A stretch of 64,000 nucleotides of DNA, from positions 1,798,001-1,862,000 of the forward strand of contig NZ_PYSY02000001.1 in NCBI RefSeq assembly GCF_003049685.1, read 5' to 3'. This document shows, piece after piece, positions 8,844 through 19,051 of this stretch. The position numbers and the translations under genes are program-made. Each line of letters opens with the position of its first letter. Position 1 is the first letter of the stretch. The notes below the pieces were generated by a model that saw only the letters and a list, made by a program, of their open reading frames with translations, was not told where the DNA came from and searched no databases. The DNA comes from Brucella pituitosa. Its GTDB lineage: Bacteria > Pseudomonadota > Alphaproteobacteria > Rhizobiales > Rhizobiaceae.

Positions 8844-9707
8844 ATGCTTCACATTCGCCCAAACCGAACGCTTGGCAATGTAGACAAGGCCTGCGAACAG
8901 GATCAGGAAAATAATGACCCGGAAACCTGTTTTCTTGCGTTCTTCCAGATGCGGTTCTGCGGCCCACATCAGGAATGCTGAAACGTCACGCGCATACTGA
9001 TCCACCGTCTGGGGTGAACCATCATCATATGTTACCTGATCGTCGCTCAGCGGCTTGGCCATGGCAAGCGACTTGCCCGCGATAAAATACGGGTTGTAGT
9101 GCGTGCCTTCCGGGACATGCATGCCTGCTGGCGGCTGTTCATCATAGCCGGTCAGAAGTGAGTGAATGTAATCCGGACCTGCTTCGGCATATTGTGTGAA
9201 TATATCGAAGACGAAAGTCGGGAAACCACGCTCAACCGCACGAGCTTTCGCAATCAGCGAAAAGTCTGGCGGAGCTGCACCATTATTGGCGGCAGCGGCT
9301 GCATTTGCGTTCGCAAATGGCGACGGAAAATGATCTGTCGGGATTGCCTTGCGGGTGAACATTTCACCGTCCGCATTGGGACCATCCTGCACTTCATATT
9401 CCGCAGCAAATGCCTTCACCTGCTCCGGCGAATAACCAAGATCTTCCAGCGTACGGAAGGCTACCAGGTTCATCGAATGGCAAGCAGAGCAGACTTCCTT
9501 ATAGACCTTGAGACCGCGCTGAAGCTGCCCTTTGTCATAGGTTCCAAACGGACCAGAGAAGGTCCATTTTTCCTGCTTTGGATGGTGGATCGGAAAATGT
9601 TCAGGTTCCCCTTCACCACCGGCGGCAAAAGCACCACCCATCGTCACACCCAGCGCAACCAGCGGAGCAATACCGAAGGCAGCGAAACTCTTGAGGATGT
9701 TTTTCAT
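8841..9707 (-). CDS. petC: Cytochrome c1 of the bc1 complex
   Basis: Haem-binding subunit of ubiquinol-cytochrome c reductase, passing electrons from the Rieske centre to cytochrome c in the periplasm. Seen in 288 residues: signal peptide MKNILKSFAAFGIAPLVALG.. ending near AFA, haem motif CSACH, the PDFSLIAKAR region, a Met-ligand region near GMHVPEGTHYN, and one C-terminal membrane anchor (FRVIIFLILFAGLVYIAKR). Start 9707 is chosen for AAGGACG upstream; ATG at 9722 lies just outside it. The petB stop overlaps the 5' extension of this frame. The TAG stop is provided by the adjoining repeat. Confidence 0.95.
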   Translation of the reverse strand: MKNILKSFAAFGIAPLVALGVTMGGAFAAGGEGEPEHFPIHHPKQEKWTFSGPFGTYDKGQLQRGLKVYKEVCSACHSMNLVAFRTLEDLGYSPEQVKAFAAEYEVQDGPNADGEMFTRKAIPTDHFPSPFANANAAAAANNGAAPPDFSLIAKARAVERGFPTFVFDIFTQYAEAGPDYIHSLLTGYDEQPPAGMHVPEGTHYNPYFIAGKSLAMAKPLSDDQVTYDDGSPQTVDQYARDVSAFLMWAAEPHLEERKKTGFRVIIFLILFAGLVYIAKRSVWANVKH

Positions 9708-9733
9708 TGTTACGTCCTTCATTTTTCGCTGCT

Positions 9734-11020
9734 TCAAGCCTTGATGTCCACTGGGGCGATCTCAGCTTTGCCTGCACCCTTTTCCAGTACCGCCTCGGTA
9801 ATCGAGTTCGGCAGACGCTTTGGCGTCTCGATCAGGCCAAGAACCGGCATGATGACGATGAAGAATGCGAAGTAGTAAAGCGTACCCAACTGAGCCATGA
9901 AGACATAAGTGCCTTCCGCAGGACGCGAACCAAGCCAGCCAAGGAAGATGGCATTGATGACGAACAGCCAGAAGAACAGCTTGAACCAAGGGCGATAGAC
10001 CGCTGAACGAACCTTCGACGTATCGAGCCAGGGAACCACGAAGAGGATCGCGATTGAACCAAACATGGCCAGAACGCCGCCGAGCTTCGAGTCGATCGGT
10101 CCGATGTTGAAGGTGATAGCGCGCAGCATCGCGTAAAACGGCAGGAAGTACCATTCCGGAACGATGTGAGCTGGCGTCTTCAGCGAGTCTGCCGGGATAT
10201 AGTTATCTGGATGACCGAGGAAGTTCGGCAAGTAGAAGACGAAATACGCGAAGAAGATGAAGAAGACGAGCGCGCCAAAAGCGTCCTTGATGGTCGCATA
10301 AGGCGTGAACGGCAGTGTGTCTGTCTTCGACTTGACTTCAATGCCTGTCGGGTTGGTCTGGCCGGTTACGTGCAGTGCCCAGACGTGCAGGATAACAACA
10401 CCTGCAATCATGAACGGCAGCAGATAATGCAGCGAGAAAAAGCGGTTCAGCGTCGGATTGTCGACAGCAAAGCCACCAAGCAACAATTGCTGGATCGGTT
10501 CGCCTATCACCGGAAAGGCGGTGAAGAAGCCCGTGATAACCGTCGCACCCCAGAAGGACATCTGTCCCCATGGCAGCACATAACCCATGAAGGCTGTTGC
10601 CATCATAAGAAGGAAGATCACCACACCGAGAATCCACAGAAGCTCGCGCGGCGCCTTGTAGGAGCCATAATACAGACCACGAGCAATATGCAGATAAACC
10701 GCAATGAAGAAGAAGGATGCTCCATTGGCGTGCATATAGCGCAGCAACCAGCCGGAATTGACATCGCGCATGATCTTTTCGACGGAATTGAACGCAATGC
10801 CCGTATCAGCCGCATAATGCATTGCCAGCACAATACCAGTAATGATCTGCGCAATGAGCATAAAGCTCAGAATGCCACCAAACGTATACATGTAATTCAG
10901 GTTACGTGGCGTCGGATAGGCAACAAAGGAATCATAGACCAGGCGCGGTAAAGGCAGTCGTTCGTCGACCCATTTTTCGATGCCGGTCGAGGGCGTATAT
11001 GTGGAGTGTCCACCACTCAT
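9734..11020 (-). CDS. petB: Cytochrome b of the bc1 complex
   Basis: Membrane cytochrome b (428 residues) holding the low- and high-potential haems and both quinone sites. Seen: about eight hydrophobic helices, haem-ligand histidines in the second and fourth (MHYAADTG..., [35 protein letters not shown]), and the PEWY quinol-site motif ([15 protein letters not shown]). ATG at 11020 follows GGGGAGAG. Middle gene of petA-petB-petC; spacings are 23 and 26 bases, consistent with one transcript. Confidence 0.97.
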   Translation of the reverse strand: MSGGHSTYTPSTGIEKWVDERLPLPRLVYDSFVAYPTPRNLNYMYTFGGILSFMLIAQIITGIVLAMHYAADTGIAFNSVEKIMRDVNSGWLLRYMHANGASFFFIAVYLHIARGLYYGSYKAPRELLWILGVVIFLLMMATAFMGYVLPWGQMSFWGATVITGFFTAFPVIGEPIQQLLLGGFAVDNPTLNRFFSLHYLLPFMIAGVVILHVWALHVTGQTNPTGIEVKSKTDTLPFTPYATIKDAFGALVFFIFFAYFVFYLPNFLGHPDNYIPADSLKTPAHIVPEWYFLPFYAMLRAITFNIGPIDSKLGGVLAMFGSIAILFVVPWLDTSKVRSAVYRPWFKLFFWLFVINAIFLGWLGSRPAEGTYVFMAQLGTLYYFAFFIVIMPVLGLIETPKRLPNSITEAVLEKGAGKAEIAPVDIKA

Positions 11021-11043
11021 GTTTTCTCTCCCCAAGATCTGTT

Positions 11044-11607
11044 TTAGCCGATCCTGATGACCGTATCGGAAGCAAATGCGTATGCCGGAATGTGCATGTT
11101 TTCCGGTGCTGGACCGCTGCGGATACGACCTGCGGTGTCATAGGTCGAACCGTGGCATGGGCAGAACCAGCCACCGAAAGAACCCGATTCACCGAGCGGT
11201 ACGCAACCAAGGTGGGTACAAACGCCGATCATGATGATCCAGTTTTCCTTACCTTCACCAGCAGAACGCGCGACATCGGTCGCCTCCGCATCAGCAGGAA
11301 GGTTCGCATTGCGGGCCGCGATATCTTTCAGATCACCAAGAGCAGTCGTCTTGGCATCTTCGATTTCTTTGGCCGTACGGTTACGGATGAAAACTGGCTT
11401 CCCGCGCCATTTAACGGTGAGTGACGCACCTTCTGCCAGAGACGATACATCAACCTCAATGGACGCTGCAGCAAGCGTCGAAGCGTCGGGGCGCATCTGG
11501 TCGATAAACGGCCATGCCAGTCCGCCGATACCGACGACACCGGCCATTCCCGTCGCAATATACAAAAAATCACGCCGTGTCGGCTCAGCCGTGTCGTGTG
11601 CGCTCAC
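11044..11607 (-). CDS. petA: Rieske iron-sulfur subunit of the bc1 complex
   Basis: The [2Fe-2S] subunit of ubiquinol-cytochrome c reductase. Seen in 187 residues: a Tat-type N-terminus ([11 protein letters not shown]) that stays as a membrane anchor, then the cluster motifs [10 protein letters not shown] and [10 protein letters not shown] chose the GTG at 11607 because AAAAGGAA lies upstream at good distance; this gives [20 protein letters not shown], the usual N-terminal context. A TTG start at 11673 is less likely. First gene of the bc1 operon. Confidence 0.95.
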   Translation of the reverse strand: MSAHDTAEPTRRDFLYIATGMAGVVGIGGLAWPFIDQMRPDASTLAAASIEVDVSSLAEGASLTVKWRGKPVFIRNRTAKEIEDAKTTALGDLKDIAARNANLPADAEATDVARSAGEGKENWIIMIGVCTHLGCVPLGESGSFGGWFCPCHGSTYDTAGRIRSGPAPENMHIPAYAFASDTVIRIG

Positions 11608-11857
11608 GTGCCAATTCCTTTTTAACCTGGATATCCAATTGAAATCTCCCCTCGTTCCTTTGCACTTAGGCAAAAGTAGTCCAACCTTTTGCGCTCACGC
11701 AAAAAGCAGTTCTACAATTGCTTGCAGAACGAAATTCCCTCCATCTCAACATTGAGGTTTAGGCAGGTTGAAAAGCCTTGTCCAGACGCCAACCTCATAG
11801 GACGGCACCATGTCGCAGGGTGCTTTATTGGGATGATTTAAAAGCGACCGAACAAAA
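11608..11857. promoter_or_regulatory. Upstream region of petABC with an operator-like palindrome
   Basis: No gene is seen here. On the minus strand it must hold the bc1 operon promoter. A perfect inverted repeat TTTTGCG-CTCA-CGCAAAA lies at 11687-11704, 80 bases before the petA start. A weaker GGTTG...CAACC pair is near 11766-11794. I cannot assign a regulator. Confidence 0.45.
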
Positions 11858-11889
11858 CAAGCCGCTCAAATCTTACTTTGAGCGGCTTG
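11858..11889 (-). terminator. Terminator after the ABC exporter pair
   Basis: CAAGCCGCTCAAA, six-base loop, TTTGAGCGGCTTG: a perfect 13-bp stem. On the minus strand it is followed by TTTTGTT, so it ends the exporter transcript. Confidence 0.9.
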
Positions 11890-11916
11890 CGAAACATCTC
11901 GCGAAATTGTCTTGAA

Positions 11917-13776
11917 TTAGCCGGTAATGCCTAGGAAACCGCCCGACTGGCGTGCCCACAGACCGGCATAAATGCCACCTCGTGCGATAAGTTCATCATG
12001 AGTGCCCTCTTCAACAATCCGGCCTTTGTCCATCACAATAAGGCGGTCAAGTGCTGCAATGGTCGAAAGACGATGCGCAATAGCGATCACGGTCTTACCG
12101 TCCATAAGCTGACGAAGGTTCTCCTGGATCGAAGCTTCCACTTCTGAGTCGAGCGCAGAAGTCGCCTCATCCAGAATAAGAATAGGTGCATTCTTCAAAA
12201 TAGCGCGTGCGATCGCGATACGCTGACGTTGGCCGCCAGAAAGCTTGACACCACGCTCACCGACAAAAGCGTCGAAAGACTTGCGTCCATTGAAGTCCTC
12301 AAGCTTGGCAATAAACTCATCTGCTTCCGCCTGTCGTGCAGCCTGCGCAAGCTCTTCATCCGTCGCATCGTCGCGCGCCAGCATGATATTCTCACGTAAT
12401 GAGCGATGCAGAAGTGCGGTTTCCTGACTGACCACCGCAAAGGCACGGCGCAGTGATGCTTGCGTCACATCGCGCACGTCCTGGCCGTCAACAAGGATCG
12501 CCCCTTTCTCGACGTCATAAAGGCGCAGGATCAGATTGACGAGGGTCGATTTACCTGCGCCCGAATGGCCGACGAGCCCCACGCGTTCCCCGCCCCTGAT
12601 GGAGAAGTTAATACCATCGAGAACACCCGCCGCCTTGCCATAATGAAACGTGACGTTTTGGATATCGATGCGCGCTTCGGTAATCTGCAATGGTTTTGCA
12701 CCGCGCTTGTCTTCCAGACCCAAAGGTTCGGAAACAAGCTTCATCGAATTTTCGATCAGCCCAAGCTGACGCAGCATACCATTCAGCTGCATCATCAGGC
12801 GACCAAGCAGCATGTTCAACCGCAAAACCAGACCAAGCGTGAAGGACACCTGTCCAACGGTGATCGCATCACGGGTCCACAAATCGATGGTAATTGCAGC
12901 TACAGTAACGATCATCACACCAGAAAGCGCGGTCATTGCAAGACGCACGCCAGTCAATGAACGCATGAAAGGCAAGATTGCAGCGAGATACCGCATGAAG
13001 CCTTCGCGCATGTAGCGTTCGTCATCATCAGCGGTATTAAGCTTGATCGTCTGAATGTTGGAATAGCTATCGACAATACGGCCATTAATCATCGAGCCCG
13101 CTTCAGCGGAGGCTTCAGCACTCTTGCGAATGCGTGGCAGATAATGTCGGGCGATCAGGCCGAAAGCAACGATCCATAAGATAACGGCTGCAGCCAACCG
13201 CCAGTCGAGGCGGCCGACCAGAAAAAGAGTTGTGATGCTATAAATCGCCATAAACCAGACGACTTGAATGAGACTTTCAATAAGATCACCAGCCGCCTGC
13301 CCCGCCTGCCAGACCTTGGTGGCAATGCGTCCAGCAAAATCATTCTGAAAGAACGCGTAGGATTGCCGCTGAACGTAAGAGTTCGCCTGCCAGCGGATCA
13401 TATTGTAGAAGCCGGGTGAAAGCGTCTGACCTTCCAGCAGCGTATTTATCGCGGTAACGACAAAGCGGATGACGAGAACCGTGATCCCCATGAACAGAAG
13501 TTCCGGACCTGCAGCCTGAAACAATGCCGACCAACTGCGTTCGACACCGCCCTTGCCAGCCTGATCGAGAATATCGACAAGCCTGCCTGTGAAATAAAAG
13601 AGACCTGCCTCCACCAATGGCAAAAGGCCGCCGACGGCCAACGAGGCTGCAAGTGGCCATTTAGCCTGGCGTGCATAATGCCAGAGAAAGGCGAGTGTTG
13701 TTGAAGGCGGTCTGAGCTTGTCCGGTTCGCGGAAGGGGTTAACCCAGCGCTCGAACAGGCTATAAACCGCTTTCAT
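11917..13776 (-). CDS. ABC exporter half-transporter, second of tandem pair
   Basis: Fused membrane plus ATPase half-transporter of the multidrug/lipid exporter (MsbA/LmrA-like) class, 619 residues. Seen: about six membrane segments in residues 30-310, then the nucleotide-binding domain with Walker A GHSGAGKST near 404-412, Q-loop SQETALLHRS, signature LSGGQRQR near 513, Walker B ILILDEATSALDSE near 533 and switch His in AHRLSTI. ATG at 13776 has AAGGATC upstream. It lies 14 bases after its paralogue; both end in GLWARQSGGFLG, so the pair could assemble as a heterodimer. The substrate cannot be told from sequence. Confidence 0.9.
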   Translation of the reverse strand: MKAVYSLFERWVNPFREPDKLRPPSTTLAFLWHYARQAKWPLAASLAVGGLLPLVEAGLFYFTGRLVDILDQAGKGGVERSWSALFQAAGPELLFMGITVLVIRFVVTAINTLLEGQTLSPGFYNMIRWQANSYVQRQSYAFFQNDFAGRIATKVWQAGQAAGDLIESLIQVVWFMAIYSITTLFLVGRLDWRLAAAVILWIVAFGLIARHYLPRIRKSAEASAEAGSMINGRIVDSYSNIQTIKLNTADDDERYMREGFMRYLAAILPFMRSLTGVRLAMTALSGVMIVTVAAITIDLWTRDAITVGQVSFTLGLVLRLNMLLGRLMMQLNGMLRQLGLIENSMKLVSEPLGLEDKRGAKPLQITEARIDIQNVTFHYGKAAGVLDGINFSIRGGERVGLVGHSGAGKSTLVNLILRLYDVEKGAILVDGQDVRDVTQASLRRAFAVVSQETALLHRSLRENIMLARDDATDEELAQAARQAEADEFIAKLEDFNGRKSFDAFVGERGVKLSGGQRQRIAIARAILKNAPILILDEATSALDSEVEASIQENLRQLMDGKTVIAIAHRLSTIAALDRLIVMDKGRIVEEGTHDELIARGGIYAGLWARQSGGFLGITG

Positions 13777-13790
13777 CAAATGCGTGATCC

Positions 13791-15647
13791 TTACTTTGCC
13801 ATCTCTGCTTCGGCCTGTTCATCAAATCCCAGGAAGCCGCCCGACTGCCGCGCCCATAGTCCAGCATAAATGCCGCCAAGCGCAACAAGTTCCTCATGCG
13901 TCCCATCTTCAACGATCTGGCCCTTGTCCATCACGACGAGACGATCAAGGGCGGCAATGGTCGAAAGACGATGGGCGATCGCAATAACGGTCTTGCCTTC
14001 CATCAGCGTATTCAGGCTGTCCTGAATGGCTGCTTCCACTTCCGAGTCGAGCGCTGACGTTGCTTCGTCCAGAATGAGGATAGGCGCATCCTTCAACATA
14101 ACCCGCGCAATCGCGATACGCTGACGCTGACCGCCGGAAAGCTTTACACCACGCTCTCCGACATGGGCATCAAGCCCGCGCCGACCTTTCGCGTCGGTCA
14201 GCAGCGGAATGAACTGATCAGCCTGTGCCAGACGGATTGCCCGCTCGACCATTTCATCCGTCGCATCCGGGCGACCATACATGATGTTCTCACGTACAGA
14301 GCGATGCAGAAGCGATGTATCCTGCGTGACCATGCCGATGCTCGCGCGAAGCGAATCCTGCGTGACCCTGGCGATGTCCTGCCCGTCAATCAGGATGCGA
14401 CCCTTCTCGAGATCGTAGAAGCGCAGCAACAGATTGACCAGCGTGGACTTACCCGCACCCGAACGGCCGACGAGGCCAATCTTCTGCCCAGCCTGGATGT
14501 CGAGCGACAGGCCTTCGATAACACCCTTGCCCTTGCCGTAGTGGAAACCGATCTTGTCAAAATCCAGCGCACCCTTGCTGACATGCAGCGCGGGCGCATT
14601 CGGCGTATCCACCACTTCATGTGCACGTGCAATTGTTGTGATGCCGTCTTCTACTGTGCCTATATTTTCGAACAGCGCGGACATTTCCCACATGATCCAC
14701 TGCGACATGCCGTTGAGGCGCAGCACAAGGCCGATGCCGACAGCAACAGCACCCACGGAAATGGCTTCATTCATCCAGAGCTTGATGCCGATCGCACCCA
14801 CGGCAAACAACAGAATGCAGTTCGCCATATAGAGCGTGAAATGAAACATCGTGATGAGCCGCATCTGTCGATGCACGGTACCAAGGAAGCCGTCGAGGCT
14901 TTCCTTCACATAAGACTCTTCACGGCTTGAATGCGAGAACAGCTTCACGGTCGCGATATTGGTATAGCTGTCGACAATACGTCCAGTCATCGATGAGCGT
15001 GCATCAGCCTGCTGTTCGGAAATCACCCTGAGACGCGGAATGAAGAAGCGCAACAGGACAATGTAAACGATCAGCCAGACAGCAAACGGGATCATCAGAA
15101 CAATATCCGCCGAGGCCGCAATAAACAGCGTGCCAGCGAAATAGACGATGACATAGTTCAGCACGTCGAGCAGTTTCATCACCGTTTCGCGCACGGCGAG
15201 AGCAGTCTGCATCAGCTTGGTCGAGATACGTCCGGCAAACTCGTCCTGAAAGAACGACATGGACTGACGGATCAGATAGCGATGCATCAGCCAGCGCACG
15301 CGCATCGGATAGTTGCCGAGCAACGTCTGGTGAATGAGCAGCGAATGGATCAGCACCACACCGGGCAAGCCAACCAGCACAACGCCTGCAATCATCGCAA
15401 GCCGCCAGCCCTCGTTGCTCAGGAATGTCTCACGCGACTGATGCGAAAGCCAGTCGACAATATTGCCCATGAAGGCAAAGAGCGACACTTCGATGATCGC
15501 GATCAGCGTTGTGAAAATTGCCATGCCGATAATCCATGGCCATGCGCCACGGGTATAATAAAGGCAGAAGGCCACCAGCCCGCGCGGAGGCTCGCGCGCG
15601 GGGTCTTCGGGGTAGGCTTCGAGTCGTTTTTCAAACCATCTGAACAT
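13791..15647 (-). CDS. ABC exporter half-transporter, first of tandem pair
   Basis: MsbA/LmrA-like half-transporter of 618 residues: N-terminal membrane domain with about six helices, then Walker A GRSGAGKST, Q-loop TQDTSLLHRS, signature LSGGQRQR, Walker B ILILDEATSALDSE and AHRLSTI. ATG at 15647 (MFRWFEKRL) is preceded by AAAGGATCG; an upstream in-frame extension to 15797 has no ribosome site. All catalytic residues are intact, so both members of the pair should be active ATPases. Cotranscribed with the downstream paralogue. Confidence 0.9.
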   Translation of the reverse strand: MFRWFEKRLEAYPEDPAREPPRGLVAFCLYYTRGAWPWIIGMAIFTTLIAIIEVSLFAFMGNIVDWLSHQSRETFLSNEGWRLAMIAGVVLVGLPGVVLIHSLLIHQTLLGNYPMRVRWLMHRYLIRQSMSFFQDEFAGRISTKLMQTALAVRETVMKLLDVLNYVIVYFAGTLFIAASADIVLMIPFAVWLIVYIVLLRFFIPRLRVISEQQADARSSMTGRIVDSYTNIATVKLFSHSSREESYVKESLDGFLGTVHRQMRLITMFHFTLYMANCILLFAVGAIGIKLWMNEAISVGAVAVGIGLVLRLNGMSQWIMWEMSALFENIGTVEDGITTIARAHEVVDTPNAPALHVSKGALDFDKIGFHYGKGKGVIEGLSLDIQAGQKIGLVGRSGAGKSTLVNLLLRFYDLEKGRILIDGQDIARVTQDSLRASIGMVTQDTSLLHRSVRENIMYGRPDATDEMVERAIRLAQADQFIPLLTDAKGRRGLDAHVGERGVKLSGGQRQRIAIARVMLKDAPILILDEATSALDSEVEAAIQDSLNTLMEGKTVIAIAHRLSTIAALDRLVVMDKGQIVEDGTHEELVALGGIYAGLWARQSGGFLGFDEQAEAEMAK

Positions 15648-15832
15648 GGCGATCCTTTTATGTGTCTCCTTAAAAATTGCCAAGGCAAAATAGGAACAAA
15701 AAGGGAATATTTTTGTGATAGGAGAACTTTCATCCTCATACCAGGCACCATCCGCGAATTGATGTGTTGACGCGAGAGACGCAACCGATCTGAACACTTG
15801 CGGCTATCGGATTTGTGCGTTACCCGCCTCAT

Positions 15833-16312
15833 ATGGAACTGCGTGTCGCTCTTTACCAGCCTGACATTCCCGGAAACACGGGAACCATCCTGCGCATGGC
15901 CGCATGCCTCGGCTTCGCGGTGGACTTGATCGAGCCTGCGGGCTTCGACATCTCCGACCGATCACTGAAGCGCGCGGGCATGGACTATCTGGAACAGGCG
16001 GCCCTCACCCGCCATGCCGACTGGCAGCATTTCAATGATTGGCGTCAGCAGGCAGGCAAACGCCTTGTGTTGCTGTCGACCAAGGCCGCGATCCCCTATA
16101 CGGATTATCAGTTTCAGAAAAATGACATCCTGTTGTTCGGGCGAGAGTCCGCAGGCGTTCCTGACAGCATTCAGGACATCGCGGATGCGCGGCTGATTAT
16201 CCCCATGGTGCCGGGCGCACGATCCCTCAATCTTGCGGTTTCCGTGGCACTGACCGCAGGCGAAGCTATGCGCCAGCGAAATTTAAAAAACGATTCCGTT
16301 TCAATCGCATAG
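15833..16312 (+). CDS. trmL: tRNA (cytidine(34)-2'-O)-methyltransferase
   Basis: SPOUT-fold methyltransferase that 2'-O-methylates the wobble base of tRNA-Leu isoacceptors. Seen in 159 residues: ALYQPDIPGNTGTILRMAACLG, DYLEQAALTRH, LLFGRESAGVPDSI (SAM-binding knot) and IPMVPGARSLNLAVSVAL. Start taken at ATG 15833 because the family begins three to five residues before the first strand; an in-frame GTG at 15815 is possible and neither has a strong ribosome site. Divergent from the ABC exporter operon, 185 bases apart. Confidence 0.93.
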   Translation: MELRVALYQPDIPGNTGTILRMAACLGFAVDLIEPAGFDISDRSLKRAGMDYLEQAALTRHADWQHFNDWRQQAGKRLVLLSTKAAIPYTDYQFQKNDILLFGRESAGVPDSIQDIADARLIIPMVPGARSLNLAVSVALTAGEAMRQRNLKNDSVSIA

Positions 16313-16328
16313 ACGAACAAACGGAATC
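16292..16328 (+). terminator. Hairpin spanning the trmL stop codon
   Basis: GATTCCGTTT (16292-16301) pairs perfectly with AAACGGAATC (16319-16328). The trmL stop lies in the loop. There is no T run afterwards, so this may be an RNA-stability or attenuating structure rather than a terminator. Confidence 0.5.
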
Positions 16329-16375
16329 AGTTCCCGAAGCAGATTTAATATTCAGTCAGAAAAGGTTCTTCTCCG

Positions 16376-17413
16376 ATGAAGCCATCGTTCCGCACCTCTG
16401 TTCTTACGGCCTCGCTTCTGGCAACCGCAGTTGCCGCTCCTGCGTTTGCGCAAACTGCTGAAACCATTTCGCCAAAGGTCATGGTCATCACCATGTTCGG
16501 TGAGGAAGCAAAGCCTTGGCTGGAAGGTGAAAAATTCACGCAGAAGCTGAAGCTTGCGGGCTTGAGCCCTGAATATCCCGAGATCGATTGCACGGCTGAA
16601 GGCCTCTGCCACATGACCACGGCCATGGGTTTTGCAAATGCAGCAAGCGCTGTCTCAGCAATGGCGCTGAGCGACAAGCTTGATCTGAGCCACACCTATT
16701 TCCTCATCGCCGGTATCGCAGGCGTTGATCCGAAGCATGGCACACTCGGTTCTGCGCATTGGGCAAAATACGCAGTCGATGCCAACCTCAACCATCGCAT
16801 TGATATCCGCGAAGCACCTGAAGGCTGGCCGACCGACTTCTTCGGTCTCGGCGCTGAAAAGCCGGGTGAAAAGCCAAAATGGGCTGCAGGTACGGAAGTT
16901 TTCGAACTCAATGGCAAGCTTGCCGATTACGCTCTTAAAACAACCAAGGGCGTTGAACTTCTCGACAGCGACGATGCCAAGGAATATCGCAAGCATTACA
17001 CGGAAGAAGCAGCCACCGGCGCGCCTCAGGTCACAATCTGCGATACCGCATCGGGCGACACATACTGGCACGGCACCAAGCTCGGCGAAGCCATGGAACA
17101 GTGGGCAAAGCTCCTGACCGATGGCAAAGCGAACTACTGCACGTCACAGATGGAAGACAATGCAACGCTGACCTCGCTTAAGCGCGCAGCCGACGCAGGC
17201 AAGCTCGATTATGATCGTATTGCGCTGCTGCGTACGTCTTCCAACTTCGACCGTCAGGGCAAAGACCAGACGGCTGCAGAATCCCTTGCGGCAAAGTCGG
17301 GTGGTTTCCCGCTGGCAACGACCAATGCCTATCGCGTTGGCAAGGTATATGCTGACAGCATCATCAAGGATTGGAAGTCGTGGGAGCAAGCACCTCAGAC
17401 GGAAGCGAAATAG
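16376..17413 (+). CDS. Purine nucleoside permease (NUP) family periplasmic protein
   Basis: Member of the purine nucleoside permease family (first described in Candida NUP), 345 residues with a clear signal peptide (MKPSFRTSVLTASLLATAVAA..AFA). Seen: MVITMFGEEAKPW, TTAMGFANAASAVSAM and FLIAGIAGVDPKHGTLGSAHWAKYAVD, a fold related to nucleoside phosphorylases. Bacterial members are exported, so a nucleoside-binding or cleaving role in the periplasm is inferred. No transporter genes are adjacent. Its TAG stop is the first base triplet of a palindromic repeat. Confidence 0.85.
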   Translation: MKPSFRTSVLTASLLATAVAAPAFAQTAETISPKVMVITMFGEEAKPWLEGEKFTQKLKLAGLSPEYPEIDCTAEGLCHMTTAMGFANAASAVSAMALSDKLDLSHTYFLIAGIAGVDPKHGTLGSAHWAKYAVDANLNHRIDIREAPEGWPTDFFGLGAEKPGEKPKWAAGTEVFELNGKLADYALKTTKGVELLDSDDAKEYRKHYTEEAATGAPQVTICDTASGDTYWHGTKLGEAMEQWAKLLTDGKANYCTSQMEDNATLTSLKRAADAGKLDYDRIALLRTSSNFDRQGKDQTAAESLAAKSGGFPLATTNAYRVGKVYADSIIKDWKSWEQAPQTEAK

Positions 17414-17457
17414 CGCATTCCGAAAAGTGGAAACCGGTTTTCGGGAGAAATGCGCGT
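17411..17457. repeat. Palindromic intergenic repeat, copy 3
   Basis: TAGCGCATTCCGAAAAGTGG...CGGTTTTCGG..AATGCGCG. The leading TAG is the stop codon of the preceding permease gene. Confidence 0.83.
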
Positions 17458-17500
17458 AAGAGTTAATAGTGTCTCGTAATGCTATAACGACTCAGAAATG

Positions 17501-17533
17501 AAAACGCCCTTCGGCAAAACCGGAGGGCGTTTT
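17501..17533. terminator. Bidirectional terminator
   Basis: AAAACGCCCTTCGG / CCGGAGGGCGTTTT arms, A-rich before and T-rich after, so it can work on both strands between the convergent permease gene and the small DUF gene. Confidence 0.88.
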
Positions 17534-17593
17534 CGCAAATGCCTGATTTGAATCTGGTTTCAATGGCTTAAAGCGTCTCGTTGACTCAGATCT

Positions 17594-17854
17594 CTAATCC
17601 GATGTCGGCAGGCGACGCATCGTAAATTCGATGACATCATCAGGCCGTTCACACCAGCTTTCGATTTCAGTCCAATAGGCAGCCTTGGGGAAAGCCTCAA
17701 ACCATTCCCGCGCTTTATCGCGTGCGGCCTGCCGCGGAAGAGCGAATGTCTCGCGGATGAAGCCATCGCGCGGAAGACGACTTTTATTCGCGCGGCCTTT
17801 TTCAAGCTGCTTGCGCAAGCCTTCAAGTGGTGGGCGGGGCGAAGATGCGGTCAT
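17594..17854 (-). CDS. Conserved hypothetical protein, 86 residues
   Basis: I do not recognise a named family with certainty. The product is basic and soluble, begins MTASSPRPPLEGLRKQLEKG, and carries a helix-rich stretch RDGFIRETFALPRQAARDKAREWFEAFP and an aromatic patch YWTEIESWCERP. The codon pattern is like that of the neighbours, it ends in a normal stop before a terminator, and it is the only plausible gene in the 670 bases between the permease and hemF. No signal peptide or membrane segment. Function unknown. Confidence 0.65.
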   Translation of the reverse strand: MTASSPRPPLEGLRKQLEKGRANKSRLPRDGFIRETFALPRQAARDKAREWFEAFPKAAYWTEIESWCERPDDVIEFTMRRLPTSD

Positions 17855-18037
17855 GCAATTGCCTCCCGAAACAAGGGAAAACTCGAAACTTCCAATCCCT
17901 TGGAAGCTTAAGATAGGGAAGCAACGACTTCATGACGAGTCTTTTCTTGGGGAGAGGAATTCGCACCCGCAAGCCGCGCACTCTTCGCGCTTTGCCAGAC
18001 TGCAGGACTTTGCTAAGTCAGGAAGATAGACGTTTGA

Positions 18038-19003
<966 letters not shown>

Positions 19004-19022
19004 CAGGTACAGTGAACTAAAT

Positions 19023-19049
19023 AAAAGGGCGGGAATTTCCCGCCCTTTT
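19023..19049. terminator. Terminator after hemF
   Basis: AAAAGGGCGGG, loop AATTT, CCCGCCCTTTT. It sits between convergent hemF and the GNAT gene, is A-rich on the left and T-rich on the right, and so is probably bidirectional. Confidence 0.9.
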
Positions 19050-19051
19050 AT

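Noticed and set aside
10166..10951. 261-codon open frame antisense to petB
   Set aside because: Charged, motif-free translation opposite a certain cytochrome b gene.
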